Shown: positions 8,219 to 16,935 of the stretch, piece after piece
How the letters are laid out: each line of letters begins with the position of its first letter
How positions within the stretch are numbered: the first letter of the stretch is position 1
The notes under the pieces: model-generated
Databases searched by the model: none
The model's input: only the letters and a program-made list of their open reading frames with translations
What the model was told of the DNA's origin: nothing
Assembly: GCA_021825925.1 (NCBI GenBank)
Contig: JAKAFP010000003.1
Location: 124,001 to 188,000 of the forward strand
Length of the DNA stretch: 64,000 nucleotides
Direction of reading: 5' to 3'
From: Chloroflexota bacterium
GTDB taxonomy: Bacteria > Chloroflexota > Anaerolineae > Anaerolineales > Anaerolineaceae
Position numbers and translations under genes: made by a program

Positions 8219-9547
8219 TTATTCGTATTTCAAGGCGGTGACAGGCACCAGGGTGGCGGCGCGGAGGGCAGGGTAAAGCCCCGAGATCAAGCCGATGATG
8301 GTGGCAAAAACGAGCGCAAAAATCGGCAGCCAGAAGGGGGTGGAGGCAACGCTTGAAAGCGGAGATCCGCCGTTGGCTGAGGCCTGGCTGGTGTAATATG
8401 AGACAGCGACAATGTTGAGGATGGCACTGGCGAGCCAACCAAAGATGACGCCTCCCAGCCCGCCGATAAAGCCTATGCCGGCTGCCTCCCCCAAAAAGAT
8501 GCTCATGACGTCTCGATTGGTGGCGCCGATGGCTTTCATCAGACCGATCTCGCGGGTGCGTTCCAAAATGGCCATGGCCATGGTATTGGCAATGCCGATG
8601 GCAGCCACGATCAGGGCAATGGCACCCACGCCTCCAAAGATGACCTGCAGGATGGTAAAGAAGGAATTGATGCCCTGCACCGTGGATTGCGGAGTGTAAG
8701 CCATGTAGCCCAACGTATTGATCTGGTCGGTGATATCCACGACCGTTTCAGGGCTTTCCACCTTGACTATGACATTTGAGTACCCCTCTTTATTACGGTT
8801 AATGCGCACACCGCGCATCCATTCATTCCAGGCGGTGACGTCATCCAGACGCATGTAAATGCTGCCATCTGATTGACCGCGAGATTCCTTGAGCACACCC
8901 ACTATTTTGACCGAGTAGGTTTTCTTGATCTCCACGCCATCTTGCGACCATTTACTGACCACAAACTTGAGGGTTTGCCCCATAAGATCAGGCGGCTCAA
9001 GTGGAGGATCATTCGGTCTGGCCTTGGGATCGTAAAAATTGCGGTTGATCCATGATCCGACAATGGCCGTCCCTTTGACGAGTTCGGTGGTGCCTGACGA
9101 GGCTTCAACTCCCATATCCGCCAGATCATCCACGCTGACGCCCATCAGGCTGCCGTAGGCGTGCAGTTTGCCGTAGACCACGTCCAAATTTCCCTGGAAA
9201 TAATCTTCCACAATGACTTTGGTAACGCCAGGGATGGCCTCAAACTCTTTAATGGCCTTGGGGGTGAGATATTTAATGTCATTATTATCAATGGTGACGG
9301 CTCCACCGCCTCCGCCCATCATCATCCCCTGGTTCTTTACATTGTAGCCGGGATAAACCTCAATACTGCTGAGATCATTGATACCCCATAGCTGCTGAGT
9401 CGCGTTTTGACGCAGTCCAACGGCCAGAGACACCAGCACCACCACGGCGGCGGTGCCGATGACGACCCCCACGGCGGTGAGCAGCACCCTGCCCTTGCGC
9501 CGGCTGAGGTTGTACAGGATTAAACTTACCAGATCCAGAAATCGCAT
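8219..9547 (-). CDS. MacB-type ABC transporter permease
   Basis: The 442-residue protein has the MacB/FtsX layout: one N-terminal membrane helix (about 20-45), a large extracytoplasmic MacB_PCD-like domain (about 46-300), then three membrane helices in the FtsX domain (about 320-435). The C-terminal SGLYPALRAATLVPVTALKYE is the usual FtsX ending. This family acts by mechanotransmission and usually exports or releases lipoproteins, peptides or drugs rather than importing. It is the last gene of a four-gene operon with its ATPase, a secreted NEW3-type protein and a Yip1-like protein. The cargo is unknown. Confidence 0.9.
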   Translation of the reverse strand: MRFLDLVSLILYNLSRRKGRVLLTAVGVVIGTAAVVVLVSLAVGLRQNATQQLWGINDLSSIEVYPGYNVKNQGMMMGGGGGAVTIDNNDIKYLTPKAIKEFEAIPGVTKVIVEDYFQGNLDVVYGKLHAYGSLMGVSVDDLADMGVEASSGTTELVKGTAIVGSWINRNFYDPKARPNDPPLEPPDLMGQTLKFVVSKWSQDGVEIKKTYSVKIVGVLKESRGQSDGSIYMRLDDVTAWNEWMRGVRINRNKEGYSNVIVKVESPETVVDITDQINTLGYMAYTPQSTVQGINSFFTILQVIFGGVGAIALIVAAIGIANTMAMAILERTREIGLMKAIGATNRDVMSIFLGEAAGIGFIGGLGGVIFGWLASAILNIVAVSYYTSQASANGGSPLSSVASTPFWLPIFALVFATIIGLISGLYPALRAATLVPVTALKYE

Positions 9548-9562
9548 GGTGGGATCCGATCC

Positions 9563-11332
9563 CTATCCCTTGCCGCCATAAATGATGGTGCCTGAGTCAA
9601 CGGGAACCTCAGTGGAAATACCGGAGTTGGCAGGTTCTTTCACGCCGCTATCCAAACCGAAAAGGCCTTTAAAGAAGCGGCCCACTTTGCTCCAGAATGT
9701 CTCTGTCGCAGGCTGGTCAATGGGCAAACCATCAGGTCCCATGTTTGGGTCGGGGGTAAAGACGGGTGCCGGCATGACCTCAACGTTGAGGGTTTGGCTG
9801 ATCTCGCGTGCCTGATTGAAATCGTCGGTGTAATTGATCGTAACGGTAATTTCCAGCGGCCCTTCCATGGCAGGCATGATCTCGGAATCCAGGGTGAAAT
9901 ATCCACCCGGATCAAGCGCTCCCACCAGGGCAGTGTTATTGGTGACATCCACGCCGTTGGCAGTGACGGTCATGTTGCCTAAAACCGTGGATTTCTTGCC
10001 CAAGTTGGTGACCTGCAGCGGCAGGGTGTTGGGCATGCCGGCGGTCATCATGCCGGGATCACGATAAAAACTGACTTCCACCTGGGGCAGCTGGTAAACC
10101 AGCAAGGTGATCACCTGGTCATCCACAAAGTTTTTAGCCGAGGGGTCGGTGTAGGCAAAAGAGGTCTTAAGGGTATAAGCCCCTGGCACGGTGGTCACAT
10201 TGACCACCAATTTCTGCTTGATGGTCACTTCTGCACCCTGGGCCACATCGCCGACCACGACAATGTTGGAGCTGCCAAGCGGAGCAAAATTGGTCAATTC
10301 CGCACCGGAACCGGGCTGGGGAGTGCCCTGTTCGTTGACAGAGTTGGCTCCGCCGCCCAGCACCATGATCACATTTTTGGCATCCGTGGTACCGAGGTTT
10401 TTGACTTTCAAGTTCAATTCGAAGATCGAGCCAGGCTGAAGCGGATTAATATCCGTGGTGTTTTCGGTGATGACCAGCTTTGGACGGCTGGTGGTTTTGG
10501 GAGTGGCGGTCGCGCCGGTCCTGATCCCTGAAGTAACAGGGATGGAAAGGCTGAAGGTGTCAGTGTAGGCTTTGCCCGCCGCATCCAGGTAAGCAACCGT
10601 GGCTTTGATCACGCCGGTCTCGACGTAATCCAAAACATCACCCACCATGAATTTTTGGGTAAAGGTCCACTTGCCGCCGCTGGGAGATATGTTCTGGATA
10701 TACTGCACCCCACCGTTGCCCTGGGGGAAGAAACCCTCGCCCTCAAAGGAAATATTATTGTTGTAAGACATGGTTGTGCCGCGGTTCTCAAGCACACCGG
10801 TCAGGGTGATGACCGTGCCAACCTTGGCATATTTGGCGTCAATGCTGTATGAAGAGATGTTCAACTGCGGACGATCGGAAGCACCCACCGCAACTCCAGT
10901 CACATGAACAATTAATGAAATTGTGGAAACTTCTCCCCCTCCATCATTAAACCGAATAGAGAGTATTTCGCTTGTCCCTATTACAGCATTTGATTGAATC
11001 GCCACAGATACCATAATGGTACCCGTGGAACTTGCTGCAATAGTAACAGATGAAGGAGAAATTGTTGTTTGAGCAGTAGCATTTGAACAACTTGCAGTTG
11101 CAATATCGCAAGTAACTGTAAGAGCCACTGGAGCAGTGGAATCATTATTTGTAATTGTAATGGGGAAGTATAGAGTCGCTCCTGGCTGGCCTGATTGTTC
11201 TATGGCAGATGTTGTTGGCGAGATTGATGTTGCCGCAATACCGGTGGCATTGGGCAGCGCCAGGCCAACCACTGCGAGGATCAGCGAAGCCATAATTACG
11301 ATCGAAATGATTTTCTTGGAATGGTTTTTCAT
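9563..11332 (-). CDS. Secreted multi-domain NEW3/CARDB-like protein
   Basis: The 589-residue protein has a signal peptide (about 1-34), then several ~110-residue immunoglobulin-like beta domains. The first resembles NEW3 (PITITNNDSTAPVALTV...). Later ones resemble CARDB / COG1361 S-layer-type domains (FELNLKVKNLGTTDAKNV; LPLQVTNLGKKSTVLGN). The C-terminal ~60 residues are hydrophilic with no membrane anchor. The position between an ATPase and a MacB-type permease is where an adaptor or cargo-capture protein would be expected. The preferred start is ATG 11332 with an AAGGGGT site. The DNA for residues about 20-140 is visibly more AT-rich than the rest, suggesting a separate origin of the first domain. 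Confidence 0.8.
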   Translation of the reverse strand: MKNHSKKIISIVIMASLILAVVGLALPNATGIAATSISPTTSAIEQSGQPGATLYFPITITNNDSTAPVALTVTCDIATASCSNATAQTTISPSSVTIAASSTGTIMVSVAIQSNAVIGTSEILSIRFNDGGGEVSTISLIVHVTGVAVGASDRPQLNISSYSIDAKYAKVGTVITLTGVLENRGTTMSYNNNISFEGEGFFPQGNGGVQYIQNISPSGGKWTFTQKFMVGDVLDYVETGVIKATVAYLDAAGKAYTDTFSLSIPVTSGIRTGATATPKTTSRPKLVITENTTDINPLQPGSIFELNLKVKNLGTTDAKNVIMVLGGGANSVNEQGTPQPGSGAELTNFAPLGSSNIVVVGDVAQGAEVTIKQKLVVNVTTVPGAYTLKTSFAYTDPSAKNFVDDQVITLLVYQLPQVEVSFYRDPGMMTAGMPNTLPLQVTNLGKKSTVLGNMTVTANGVDVTNNTALVGALDPGGYFTLDSEIMPAMEGPLEITVTINYTDDFNQAREISQTLNVEVMPAPVFTPDPNMGPDGLPIDQPATETFWSKVGRFFKGLFGLDSGVKEPANSGISTEVPVDSGTIIYGGKG

Positions 11333-11338
11333 CAAAGG

Positions 11339-12070
11339 TTACCCCTTTTCAAAAGGTTGAGTGAGCAGTTCGGTGGCGTTCTTGTAATCCGCCTCGGTGA
11401 CGACGTTTCCGTCCAGCAAAAAGATGGTATCGGTGGCAAACTGGCGCATGCGCGGATCGTGGGTGACCACGATGATGGTCTTGCCTGCCTTGTGCAGATC
11501 GGAGAGCATCTGCATGATGGTCAATCCGCTGAAACTGTCGAGGTTGCCGGTGGGTTCATCTGCCAAAATGAGGGGCGGATCGTTGATCAGGGCGCGGGCC
11601 ACGGCCACACGCTGCTGCTGACCGCCTGACAGCTCGGTGGGTTTGTGGGTCATGCGATCGCTCAAGCCCACCATTTCCAGCAGTTTCTGAGAGCGCACCT
11701 TGCGATCAGCAGGGTTGACGCCGGCAAAGCGCAGCGGAAAGGAGACATTCTCTTCCGCAGCCATGGAGGCGATCAGGTTAAAAGATTGGAAGATGAACCC
11801 TACCTTGTTGCGGCGGAATACGGCCAGGGCGTTCTCGTCCATGGTTTCGATTTCCTCTTCATCCACATGGATGGTGCCGCCGGTGGGCCAATCGAGACCG
11901 CCGATGAGATAAAGCAGGGTACTTTTACCTGAACCGGAAGGACCCATGATGACGGTGAACGATCCGCGCTCAATGCCGATGGAAACACCATTGAGGGCCT
12001 TAACCGTGGTTTCGCCCATCTTGAAGTCCTTGTGCAGTTCAGACACACGAACAAAAGGTTTGTTTTTCAT
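11339..12070 (-). CDS. ABC transporter ATP-binding protein (LolD/MacB class)
   Basis: The 243-residue ATPase has Walker A GPSGSGKST (about 43-51), Q-loop FIFQSFNL, ABC signature LSGGQQQRVAVARAL, Walker B LILADEPTGNLDS, and switch His in VTHDPRM. The phrase ADEPTGNLDS is typical of the LolD/MacB/FtsE exporter class. It energises the permease encoded two genes downstream. It starts 24 bases after the Yip1-like gene and ends 6 bases before the NEW3-type gene. Confidence 0.93.
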   Translation of the reverse strand: MKNKPFVRVSELHKDFKMGETTVKALNGVSIGIERGSFTVIMGPSGSGKSTLLYLIGGLDWPTGGTIHVDEEEIETMDENALAVFRRNKVGFIFQSFNLIASMAAEENVSFPLRFAGVNPADRKVRSQKLLEMVGLSDRMTHKPTELSGGQQQRVAVARALINDPPLILADEPTGNLDSFSGLTIMQMLSDLHKAGKTIIVVTHDPRMRQFATDTIFLLDGNVVTEADYKNATELLTQPFEKG

Positions 12071-12094
12071 AAGAGTGATGTACTGAATGATACC

Positions 12095-12880
12095 CTAGAA
12101 AAAGAAGGGGGTGGAGGTTGTAAGTCCGCTGAGGGCGTGCGAGAGAAAGCCGGGCAGAGACATCAGCAGCATCAAGATCAGCAGTGAAACTGCGGTAGCT
12201 GGCCAGGCTTTGGAGCGCTTGAGCGAGCTCAAGGGGCAAACCCCTAACAGCAGCAGGATGATCTGCCAGACAAAGTAAAGGTCAATGAGACCCAGCAAAG
12301 CGGCGGCAAATGCCGTAAAGCCTTTGAGATCCCCGGTCATGAAACCCGACAGGCCGGGGTTGCTGACCACGGTTTTGGTGGCAAGCATGGCAACAATCTG
12401 CACCAGATGACGAACCCCGATAGGCAGCAGAGACCAGCCCGCCAGGTTGTAAGAGCGTACGTTTTGGGCGCGACTGCCGGCAAGGGTGAGGCTGAGGTGC
12501 AGCAGGCTGCTCAGCAGGAACCAGGTGACCCACAATCCAGCCAGGCTGGTGAAGATCGGAAAAACATACAGGAAGAGCGGCGAAGTACGGTTGGCCTGTG
12601 CGCTCATGAACTGGGCTTGCTGCTCTTGAGAATAGTACTGAAAGTTCTCAGGTGTGTTCAATCCCATTTGGATGATGTTGCGCTTGATCGGCCCGGCGAC
12701 CAGGGTGGCGATGATGATCAGCGCAGAGACTACCAGCAGCGGAGTCAGCCAAACAGACTTCTCTTGCGATGTGATCTTTTCAATGGTTTTTCGTGGTCGG
12801 AAGATTACCGGTAATATCCATTCGAAATGGAATGGATTCTTTTTGCTTTTTTCTTTGATTTCGGTGACAGTGGTTTCCAT
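12095..12880 (-). CDS. Yip1-domain membrane protein
   Basis: The 261-residue integral membrane protein has a short cytoplasmic N-terminus and about five hydrophobic segments (about 45-65, 105-130, 150-175, 195-220, 230-250), with the Yip1/YIF1 hallmark of a conserved start (WILPVIFRPRKTIEKI) and a mid-protein GxxHL-type turn. Bacterial Yip1-like proteins are widespread but poorly understood. Here it is the first gene of an exporter operon, which suggests a membrane-organising role for the transporter; that is inference. Confidence 0.72.
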   Translation of the reverse strand: METTVTEIKEKSKKNPFHFEWILPVIFRPRKTIEKITSQEKSVWLTPLLVVSALIIIATLVAGPIKRNIIQMGLNTPENFQYYSQEQQAQFMSAQANRTSPLFLYVFPIFTSLAGLWVTWFLLSSLLHLSLTLAGSRAQNVRSYNLAGWSLLPIGVRHLVQIVAMLATKTVVSNPGLSGFMTGDLKGFTAFAAALLGLIDLYFVWQIILLLLGVCPLSSLKRSKAWPATAVSLLILMLLMSLPGFLSHALSGLTTSTPFFF

Positions 12881-13001
12881 AAATCTCCCTATCTGGGCGT
12901 GAATAAATCATAGACGCCAAAATGTGATTATAAGTTCCAATTGTCTAATTGTGCAGATTTGTCAAGAACCATTAAACCCCTGGTGGTCATAACGCTAATG
13001 C

Positions 13002-13007
13002 TATAAT
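13002..13007 (+). promoter_or_regulatory. -10 element for the DinB-like gene
   Basis: TATAAT, about 28 bases before the start codon. No strong -35 at 16-18 bases. Confidence 0.5.
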
Positions 13008-13034
13008 CTTACCATTCCTTTTGAGGTGAAAATC

Positions 13035-13715
13035 GTGTTGATCAAAATCGGATCTGAAAACGGGTTTGTCGAAAAATCAATTGCCTGGGTATTTGACCAC
13101 CCCGGCTGTTTTGCTTACGGTAGCGACGACAAGGAAGCCATCTTGCGCGTGCCACAAGCGCTGGTGGCCTACCAGGAATGGATCGGCAAGCACACCGAGG
13201 ATTCGTGGCTCTCAGAACTCGGAGACTTTGATGTGCAGCTGGCAGAAGCGCTTGAAAAACCTGCGGACGGCAGCCCGTCACCCGACTGGTTCCGGTTTGA
13301 CGCGCAGCCGCTCAGCCAGGTTGAGGTGGAACAGGGGCTCAAGCTGCTGGGTTGGTCGCGGGCAGACCTGCTGGATATCGTCACCTCTTTTTCAGACCAG
13401 GAACTGGACCAGACTTTTGAAAGCGAAGAGTGGTCCATCCGCGGGATTGTGGGGCACATCGCCAGCGCTGAGACCTGGTACCTAGACCGACTGGGGTTGG
13501 CCGAGGGGTTGAAAAACCGTCAAGAAAAAGACGTCTTTGCGCGTATCCTGCAGGTAAGAAACAGGACGGTTGAAGTGCTGCCGTCATTGGTTGGAAATGC
13601 AGAGATCAGGGAAGTGGATGGGGAACCCTGGTCGGGGCGAAAATTTTTACGCCGTGCCGCCTGGCACGAGATGGATCATATCGGGCATATATTGAAATTG
13701 TTGATGTTTTTATGA
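13035..13715 (+). CDS. HicB-like N-terminus fused to a DinB-family domain
   Basis: The ~226-residue protein has two parts. The first ~65 residues (SIAWVFDHPGCFAYGSDDKE) look like the HicB/UPF0150 fold, which normally reads V..P.PGC...G.T.EEA. Residues ~95-226 are a DinB/YfiT-like four-helix bundle: the candidate metal-ligand histidines are in IVGHIASAE and in WHEMDHIGH. DinB-like proteins are often metal-dependent thiol transferases or hydrolases of unknown substrate. The start is uncertain: GTG 13035 has the site TTGAGGTGA about 5-8 bases upstream, while GTG 13026 lies inside that site. A bidirectional terminator follows. Confidence 0.75.
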   Translation: MLIKIGSENGFVEKSIAWVFDHPGCFAYGSDDKEAILRVPQALVAYQEWIGKHTEDSWLSELGDFDVQLAEALEKPADGSPSPDWFRFDAQPLSQVEVEQGLKLLGWSRADLLDIVTSFSDQELDQTFESEEWSIRGIVGHIASAETWYLDRLGLAEGLKNRQEKDVFARILQVRNRTVEVLPSLVGNAEIREVDGEPWSGRKFLRRAAWHEMDHIGHILKLLMFL

Positions 13716-13756
13716 TCATCGTATGGACAATTCATGAATTGCCCCAACATTAATAT

Positions 13757-13790
13757 AAAAACGCGCCTCTCGTTGAGCGGGGCGCGTTTT
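13757..13790. terminator. Bidirectional terminator
   Basis: The stem AAAACGCGCC / GGCGCGTTTT ends in T-runs on both strands. It serves the DinB-like gene on the plus strand and the small gene at 13818 on the minus strand. Confidence 0.85.
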
Positions 13791-13817
13791 AAATAAGGGT
13801 GGATGAGATACGTCTAA

Positions 13818-13907
13818 TCATTTGGGCTTGGATTCCAAACCAACGAGGCTAAACGCGGCGAACATGACGCCAAAGAAACCAACTACCAGGTACACGACCA
13901 TTGACAT
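13818..13907 (-). CDS. Probable 29-residue membrane microprotein
   Basis: A short frame starts at ATG 13907 with a GAAGG-type ribosome site about 6-9 bases upstream and ends in TGA at 13818. It encodes one hydrophobic helix (VVYLVVGFFGVMFAAFSLVG) with a short charged tail (LESKPK). The size and layout match membrane-embedded small proteins. A terminator lies just downstream on the same strand, which supports a real transcript. No family is recognised. The next ~230 bases upstream (13908-14136) show no other gene. Confidence 0.5.
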   Translation of the reverse strand: MSMVVYLVVGFFGVMFAAFSLVGLESKPK

Positions 13908-14136
13908 TCTTGCCTTCTACTTTCCGTGCTTTTCTGTTGCACCTATTTGAATGTTAAAACACGCGTTCTAACATTTAGTAACGATATTAGATATACGCAA
14001 AAGGCATCAAAAAAGTTCCGCGTTTTAAGGAGCAATTTCTTGTTTTGATGCTTAGATTATCGGTGAAATGGGATCAAAACTGAATTGAAAACACGTTAAT
14101 TCGACGTTTTTGAAATTAATTTTTACTAAAATCCAC

Positions 14137-15192
14137 TTACAGAAACAATCCCGCGATCTTTTCACCACAAAACGGACAGGCGCCCTCGGGCGTGACCAGG
14201 TTCTGCGCGATGCGGTATCCACGGCGCTGGATGAGCAGCCGGGCGCATTTGGGGCAGTGGGTATCTTCGAGTGAGCCGACCCGCCCGGGACGATTGCCAG
14301 CGTAGACATAGCGCAGTCCGGCCTCCTGGCCAATTTCCGCGGCGCGCTGTAGGGTCGCGGCGGAGGTGGGTGGGGCATCCTGCATCTGGTAGTCGGGATG
14401 GTAGCCGGTGACGTGCCAGGGGATATCCGAGGAGAGGGAGGCCAGGAAGCGCCCGGCCTGCCACAACTCGTCAGTGGAATCGTTCAAGCCGGGGATGACC
14501 AGGGTGACCACCTCGACCCACAACCCAAGTTCTCTTGCCAGTTTGATGGTGTCAAGCACAGGCTGCAGCCTGCCGCCCATTTTGCGATATTCCGCGTCTT
14601 GCATGCTTTTGAGATCCACTTTGAGCGCGTCGAGATGCGGACGGATGAAAGCAAGCGATTCGGGGGTGGCAAAGCCGTTGGAGACCATGGCGGTCTTTAG
14701 TCCGCGCTGTTTGGCAAGTTTAAAGATCTCGGCCGCCCACTCGAGAGTGATCAGCGGCTCATTATAGGAGGAGGCGATGGAGGCTGCGCCGCCTTCCACG
14801 GCGAGGGAGACCAGCTTTTCCGCCGTGACCATGTGGATATAGTCCATACTGGGGTCGGCACAGGGGTCACGCAGCACCTGCGAAGACTGCCAGTTCTGGC
14901 AGAAAGAGCAGTGAAAGTTGCATCCCAACATGCCGAAGGTCAGCACCTGACTGCCGGGTAAAAAGTGGCTGAAGGGTTTTTTCTCGATCGGGTCCATCTG
15001 GGCGCCGGCCACATATCCGCCAGGGACCATGAGAACGCCGTCCAGGTTGAAGCGCACGCCGCACAGTCCGCGTTTGGAGGGGCAGATCAGGCAGCGGTGG
15101 GCGCAAGCCTGACAGCGAACGTTCTTGTCGCTGAGACTTTCGAACAGTCCGCCCGGGCGGGCGAGTTGGTCGAGCGCGGAGGGTTTATCCAT
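14137..15192 (-). CDS. amrS: AmmeMemoRadiSam-system radical SAM enzyme
   Basis: The 351-residue protein carries the radical-SAM cluster motif CNFHCSFC (Cys91, 95, 98), an N-terminal cysteine set (Cys27, 30, 34, 37: CQACAHRCLIC), and C-terminal zinc-ribbon-like pairs (CPKC, CPFC). This arrangement is typical of AmrS, related to pyruvate-formate-lyase activating enzymes. The usual partners (AmmA/AMMECR1 and MEMO-like proteins) are not in this window. The start is ATG 15192, not the further upstream frame, which runs through a repeat. A TATAAT (15200-15205) lies 7 bases before the ATG, with no ribosome site, so the message may be leaderless. Confidence 0.88.
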   Translation of the reverse strand: MDKPSALDQLARPGGLFESLSDKNVRCQACAHRCLICPSKRGLCGVRFNLDGVLMVPGGYVAGAQMDPIEKKPFSHFLPGSQVLTFGMLGCNFHCSFCQNWQSSQVLRDPCADPSMDYIHMVTAEKLVSLAVEGGAASIASSYNEPLITLEWAAEIFKLAKQRGLKTAMVSNGFATPESLAFIRPHLDALKVDLKSMQDAEYRKMGGRLQPVLDTIKLARELGLWVEVVTLVIPGLNDSTDELWQAGRFLASLSSDIPWHVTGYHPDYQMQDAPPTSAATLQRAAEIGQEAGLRYVYAGNRPGRVGSLEDTHCPKCARLLIQRRGYRIAQNLVTPEGACPFCGEKIAGLFL

Positions 15193-15199
15193 TGACTCT

Positions 15200-15205
15200 A
15201 TTATA
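15200..15205 (-). promoter_or_regulatory. -10 element immediately before amrS
   Basis: TATAAT on the minus strand, 7 bases before the start codon. The spacing puts the transcription start at or next to the A of the ATG. Confidence 0.5.
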
Positions 15206-15223
15206 GCTATCAGGTAAACCCTT

Positions 15224-15378
15224 TTAACCACGAAACACACGAAAAACACAAAAGGGAAATCAATACAAACAAACCCGGTATAGTGAACCATTTAAGATCA
15301 TTTACCAGCATGAGAATAAGGTTCCTTTATTGTTTTTTGCGTTCATGTTTTTTTGTATTTCGTGAATTTTGTGGTTAT
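15224..15378. repeat. MITE-like element with CCACGAAACACAC inverted ends (copy 1)
   Basis: The left end TTAACCACGAAACACACGAA and the right end, read on the opposite strand (AACCACAAAATTCACGAAAT), form imperfect terminal inverted repeats around ~95 bases of AT-rich DNA. The same design recurs at 18302-18461. There is no coding capacity. Confidence 0.65.
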
Positions 15379-15449
15379 AAAAATTAGAATGAATCCATCA
15401 AGGCGAGGGCAATAATGGATTTTTTCTAGAAATAATTCAGCTGAAAGGA

Positions 15450-16163
15450 TCAATCTTTGAGCGGCGCGCGATGCAACAACAGGAAGGTTAATTCATACAA
15501 TATGACAGTCAAGCCCAACAAGATGAGGGGAGATCTTTCAGGCCGATATACGCACCATAAAACAAAATCGCGAAGAGCAGGTGAAAGGGTCTGGCCGTAA
15601 TACTCGGGGATGATGGCTGGAACAAAGAACACAAAACTGATCACCAACGAGACGATCCATTTCATTAACGTGTTACTGCGGTAATAAACAAATGAAAGAA
15701 ACCAGCCAGAAATGATCAACAAGGAATACAACACCATTTGAATCACAAAAGACCACAACCACGCCAGTTTGAAATTGAGCAATGCTCCAAAAGAGTCCGG
15801 ATTGGGCCAAATAAAATTGTGTACACCAACAATCACCTGACTGATGATGGTAAAAACCATCCCCACCAAAGCAGCGATAGGAAGGTAAGCCCACATAAAG
15901 GTTTTGCGCGAAACGCCGTTGGCCAAGGCCACCCTGAAATTCGGGCGAAAATAGATGACACCCACCAGGATCGAAAACACCACAGCCACGAGACGAACTG
16001 TCCCCGGCACAGCGGATTTTCCAAGGTCACTTCCGCCGGTTTTTATATATGCATAATCCGACAGGAAGACGACCCCCAGCGAAACCAACAGCTCGACTAG
16101 CACCATCCACTTAAGGCTGTATATCAGGTAACGAATGGTTTGAATTGTTCTATTCATTATCAT
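15450..16163 (-). CDS. ABC-type membrane subunit, paralogue 2
   Basis: This 237-residue protein has about six hydrophobic segments and the stretch NFRVALANGVSRKTF after the second one. It is clearly paralogous to the neighbouring gene at 16200 (same organisation; same ending RAPLKD). It is probably a membrane subunit of the transporter whose ATPase is at 16936. The bases just upstream contain a 21-nt remnant of the ATPase 3' end, which shows that it arose by tandem duplication. Function is inferred from context; no substrate is known. Confidence 0.78.
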   Translation of the reverse strand: MIMNRTIQTIRYLIYSLKWMVLVELLVSLGVVFLSDYAYIKTGGSDLGKSAVPGTVRLVAVVFSILVGVIYFRPNFRVALANGVSRKTFMWAYLPIAALVGMVFTIISQVIVGVHNFIWPNPDSFGALLNFKLAWLWSFVIQMVLYSLLIISGWFLSFVYYRSNTLMKWIVSLVISFVFFVPAIIPEYYGQTLSPALRDFVLWCVYRPERSPLILLGLTVILYELTFLLLHRAPLKD

Positions 16164-16175
16164 GACCCTTTCTGT

Positions 16176-16196
16176 TCAATTGGTCAGGCGGATGAA
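16176..16196 (-). other. Duplication scar: remnant of ATPase 3' end
   Basis: Read on the minus strand, these bases encode FIRLTN plus a stop. The real ATPase ends FISLTN plus the same stop at 16936, and the following bases (CAGAAAGGG) match as well. Confidence 0.8.
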
Positions 16197-16199
16197 ACA

Positions 16200-16916
16200 T
16201 TAATCTTTGAGCGGTGCACGGCAGATCAGCAGCCACGACAAGGCAAACATTACCAGTGATCCCAAGACCAGGAAGATGATCGAGTTCTGGGGCTGCAGAA
16301 ACAAAAGAAGTAAATTGCTCATCAGCAGATAAAATTCGCCATTTTTCACATTTATCGCGTTCAACAAGAAGTAGAACACCACCAATGGTACGAGTGAAAG
16401 AAACCCCTTGCCCCATTTATTGCAGCGATAGTAAACCAATGTAATCAAGCGGCCAGCCAGTATCAAAAACAAATACAACGTGAACTGGAAAATCAGCGGC
16501 CAGGCATTATTTAATTGGGGATGCTCGATCAGCATTGCAACACTGTATGTATTGATTGGCCAGAATAATGCATGTACCTCGGTCACAACCTGGGTTGAAA
16601 TTGCAAAAAAAGCGGAAATCAACATCGCTACAGGCAGATTCGCCAACAAAAAGGTTTTACGCGAGATACCGTTAGCCAAAGACACTCTGAAATTGGTCAG
16701 GAAAATCGCCGCACCAATCAACAACGATAACCCGCCTGAGAAGAATTCCAGGGGTATGGTCAATGGTTTAGCCGGGCGTGTCAGCAAAAAACGGCCGGTG
16801 CTGAAATTAGTGAAATCGATTATGGCCAGCATTATGATCATTACCACCAAGGCTAAAAGGGTTGGGTTGACAATGCTTTTTATCAGGTACCCCATGGTTT
16901 GAAGCGTTCGTTTCAT
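16200..16916 (-). CDS. ABC-type membrane subunit, paralogue 1
   Basis: The 238-residue protein has about six membrane segments and the stretch TNFRVSLANGISRKTFL shared with its downstream paralogue. It starts 19 bases after the ATPase stop. Together with the YtrA-type regulator and the ATPase it resembles the Ytr/BcrA-like ABC systems of Gram-positives, which respond to cell-wall stress or antibiotics. The role is by analogy; the permease sequence itself does not name a substrate. Confidence 0.8.
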   Translation of the reverse strand: MKRTLQTMGYLIKSIVNPTLLALVVMIIMLAIIDFTNFSTGRFLLTRPAKPLTIPLEFFSGGLSLLIGAAIFLTNFRVSLANGISRKTFLLANLPVAMLISAFFAISTQVVTEVHALFWPINTYSVAMLIEHPQLNNAWPLIFQFTLYLFLILAGRLITLVYYRCNKWGKGFLSLVPLVVFYFLLNAINVKNGEFYLLMSNLLLLFLQPQNSIIFLVLGSLVMFALSWLLICRAPLKD

Positions 16917-16935
16917 ATCACCGACCCCTTTCTGC

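Noticed and set aside
15193..15291. N-terminal extension of AmrS
   Set aside because: It runs through the CCACGAAA-type repeat and gives a hydrophobic, non-family sequence.
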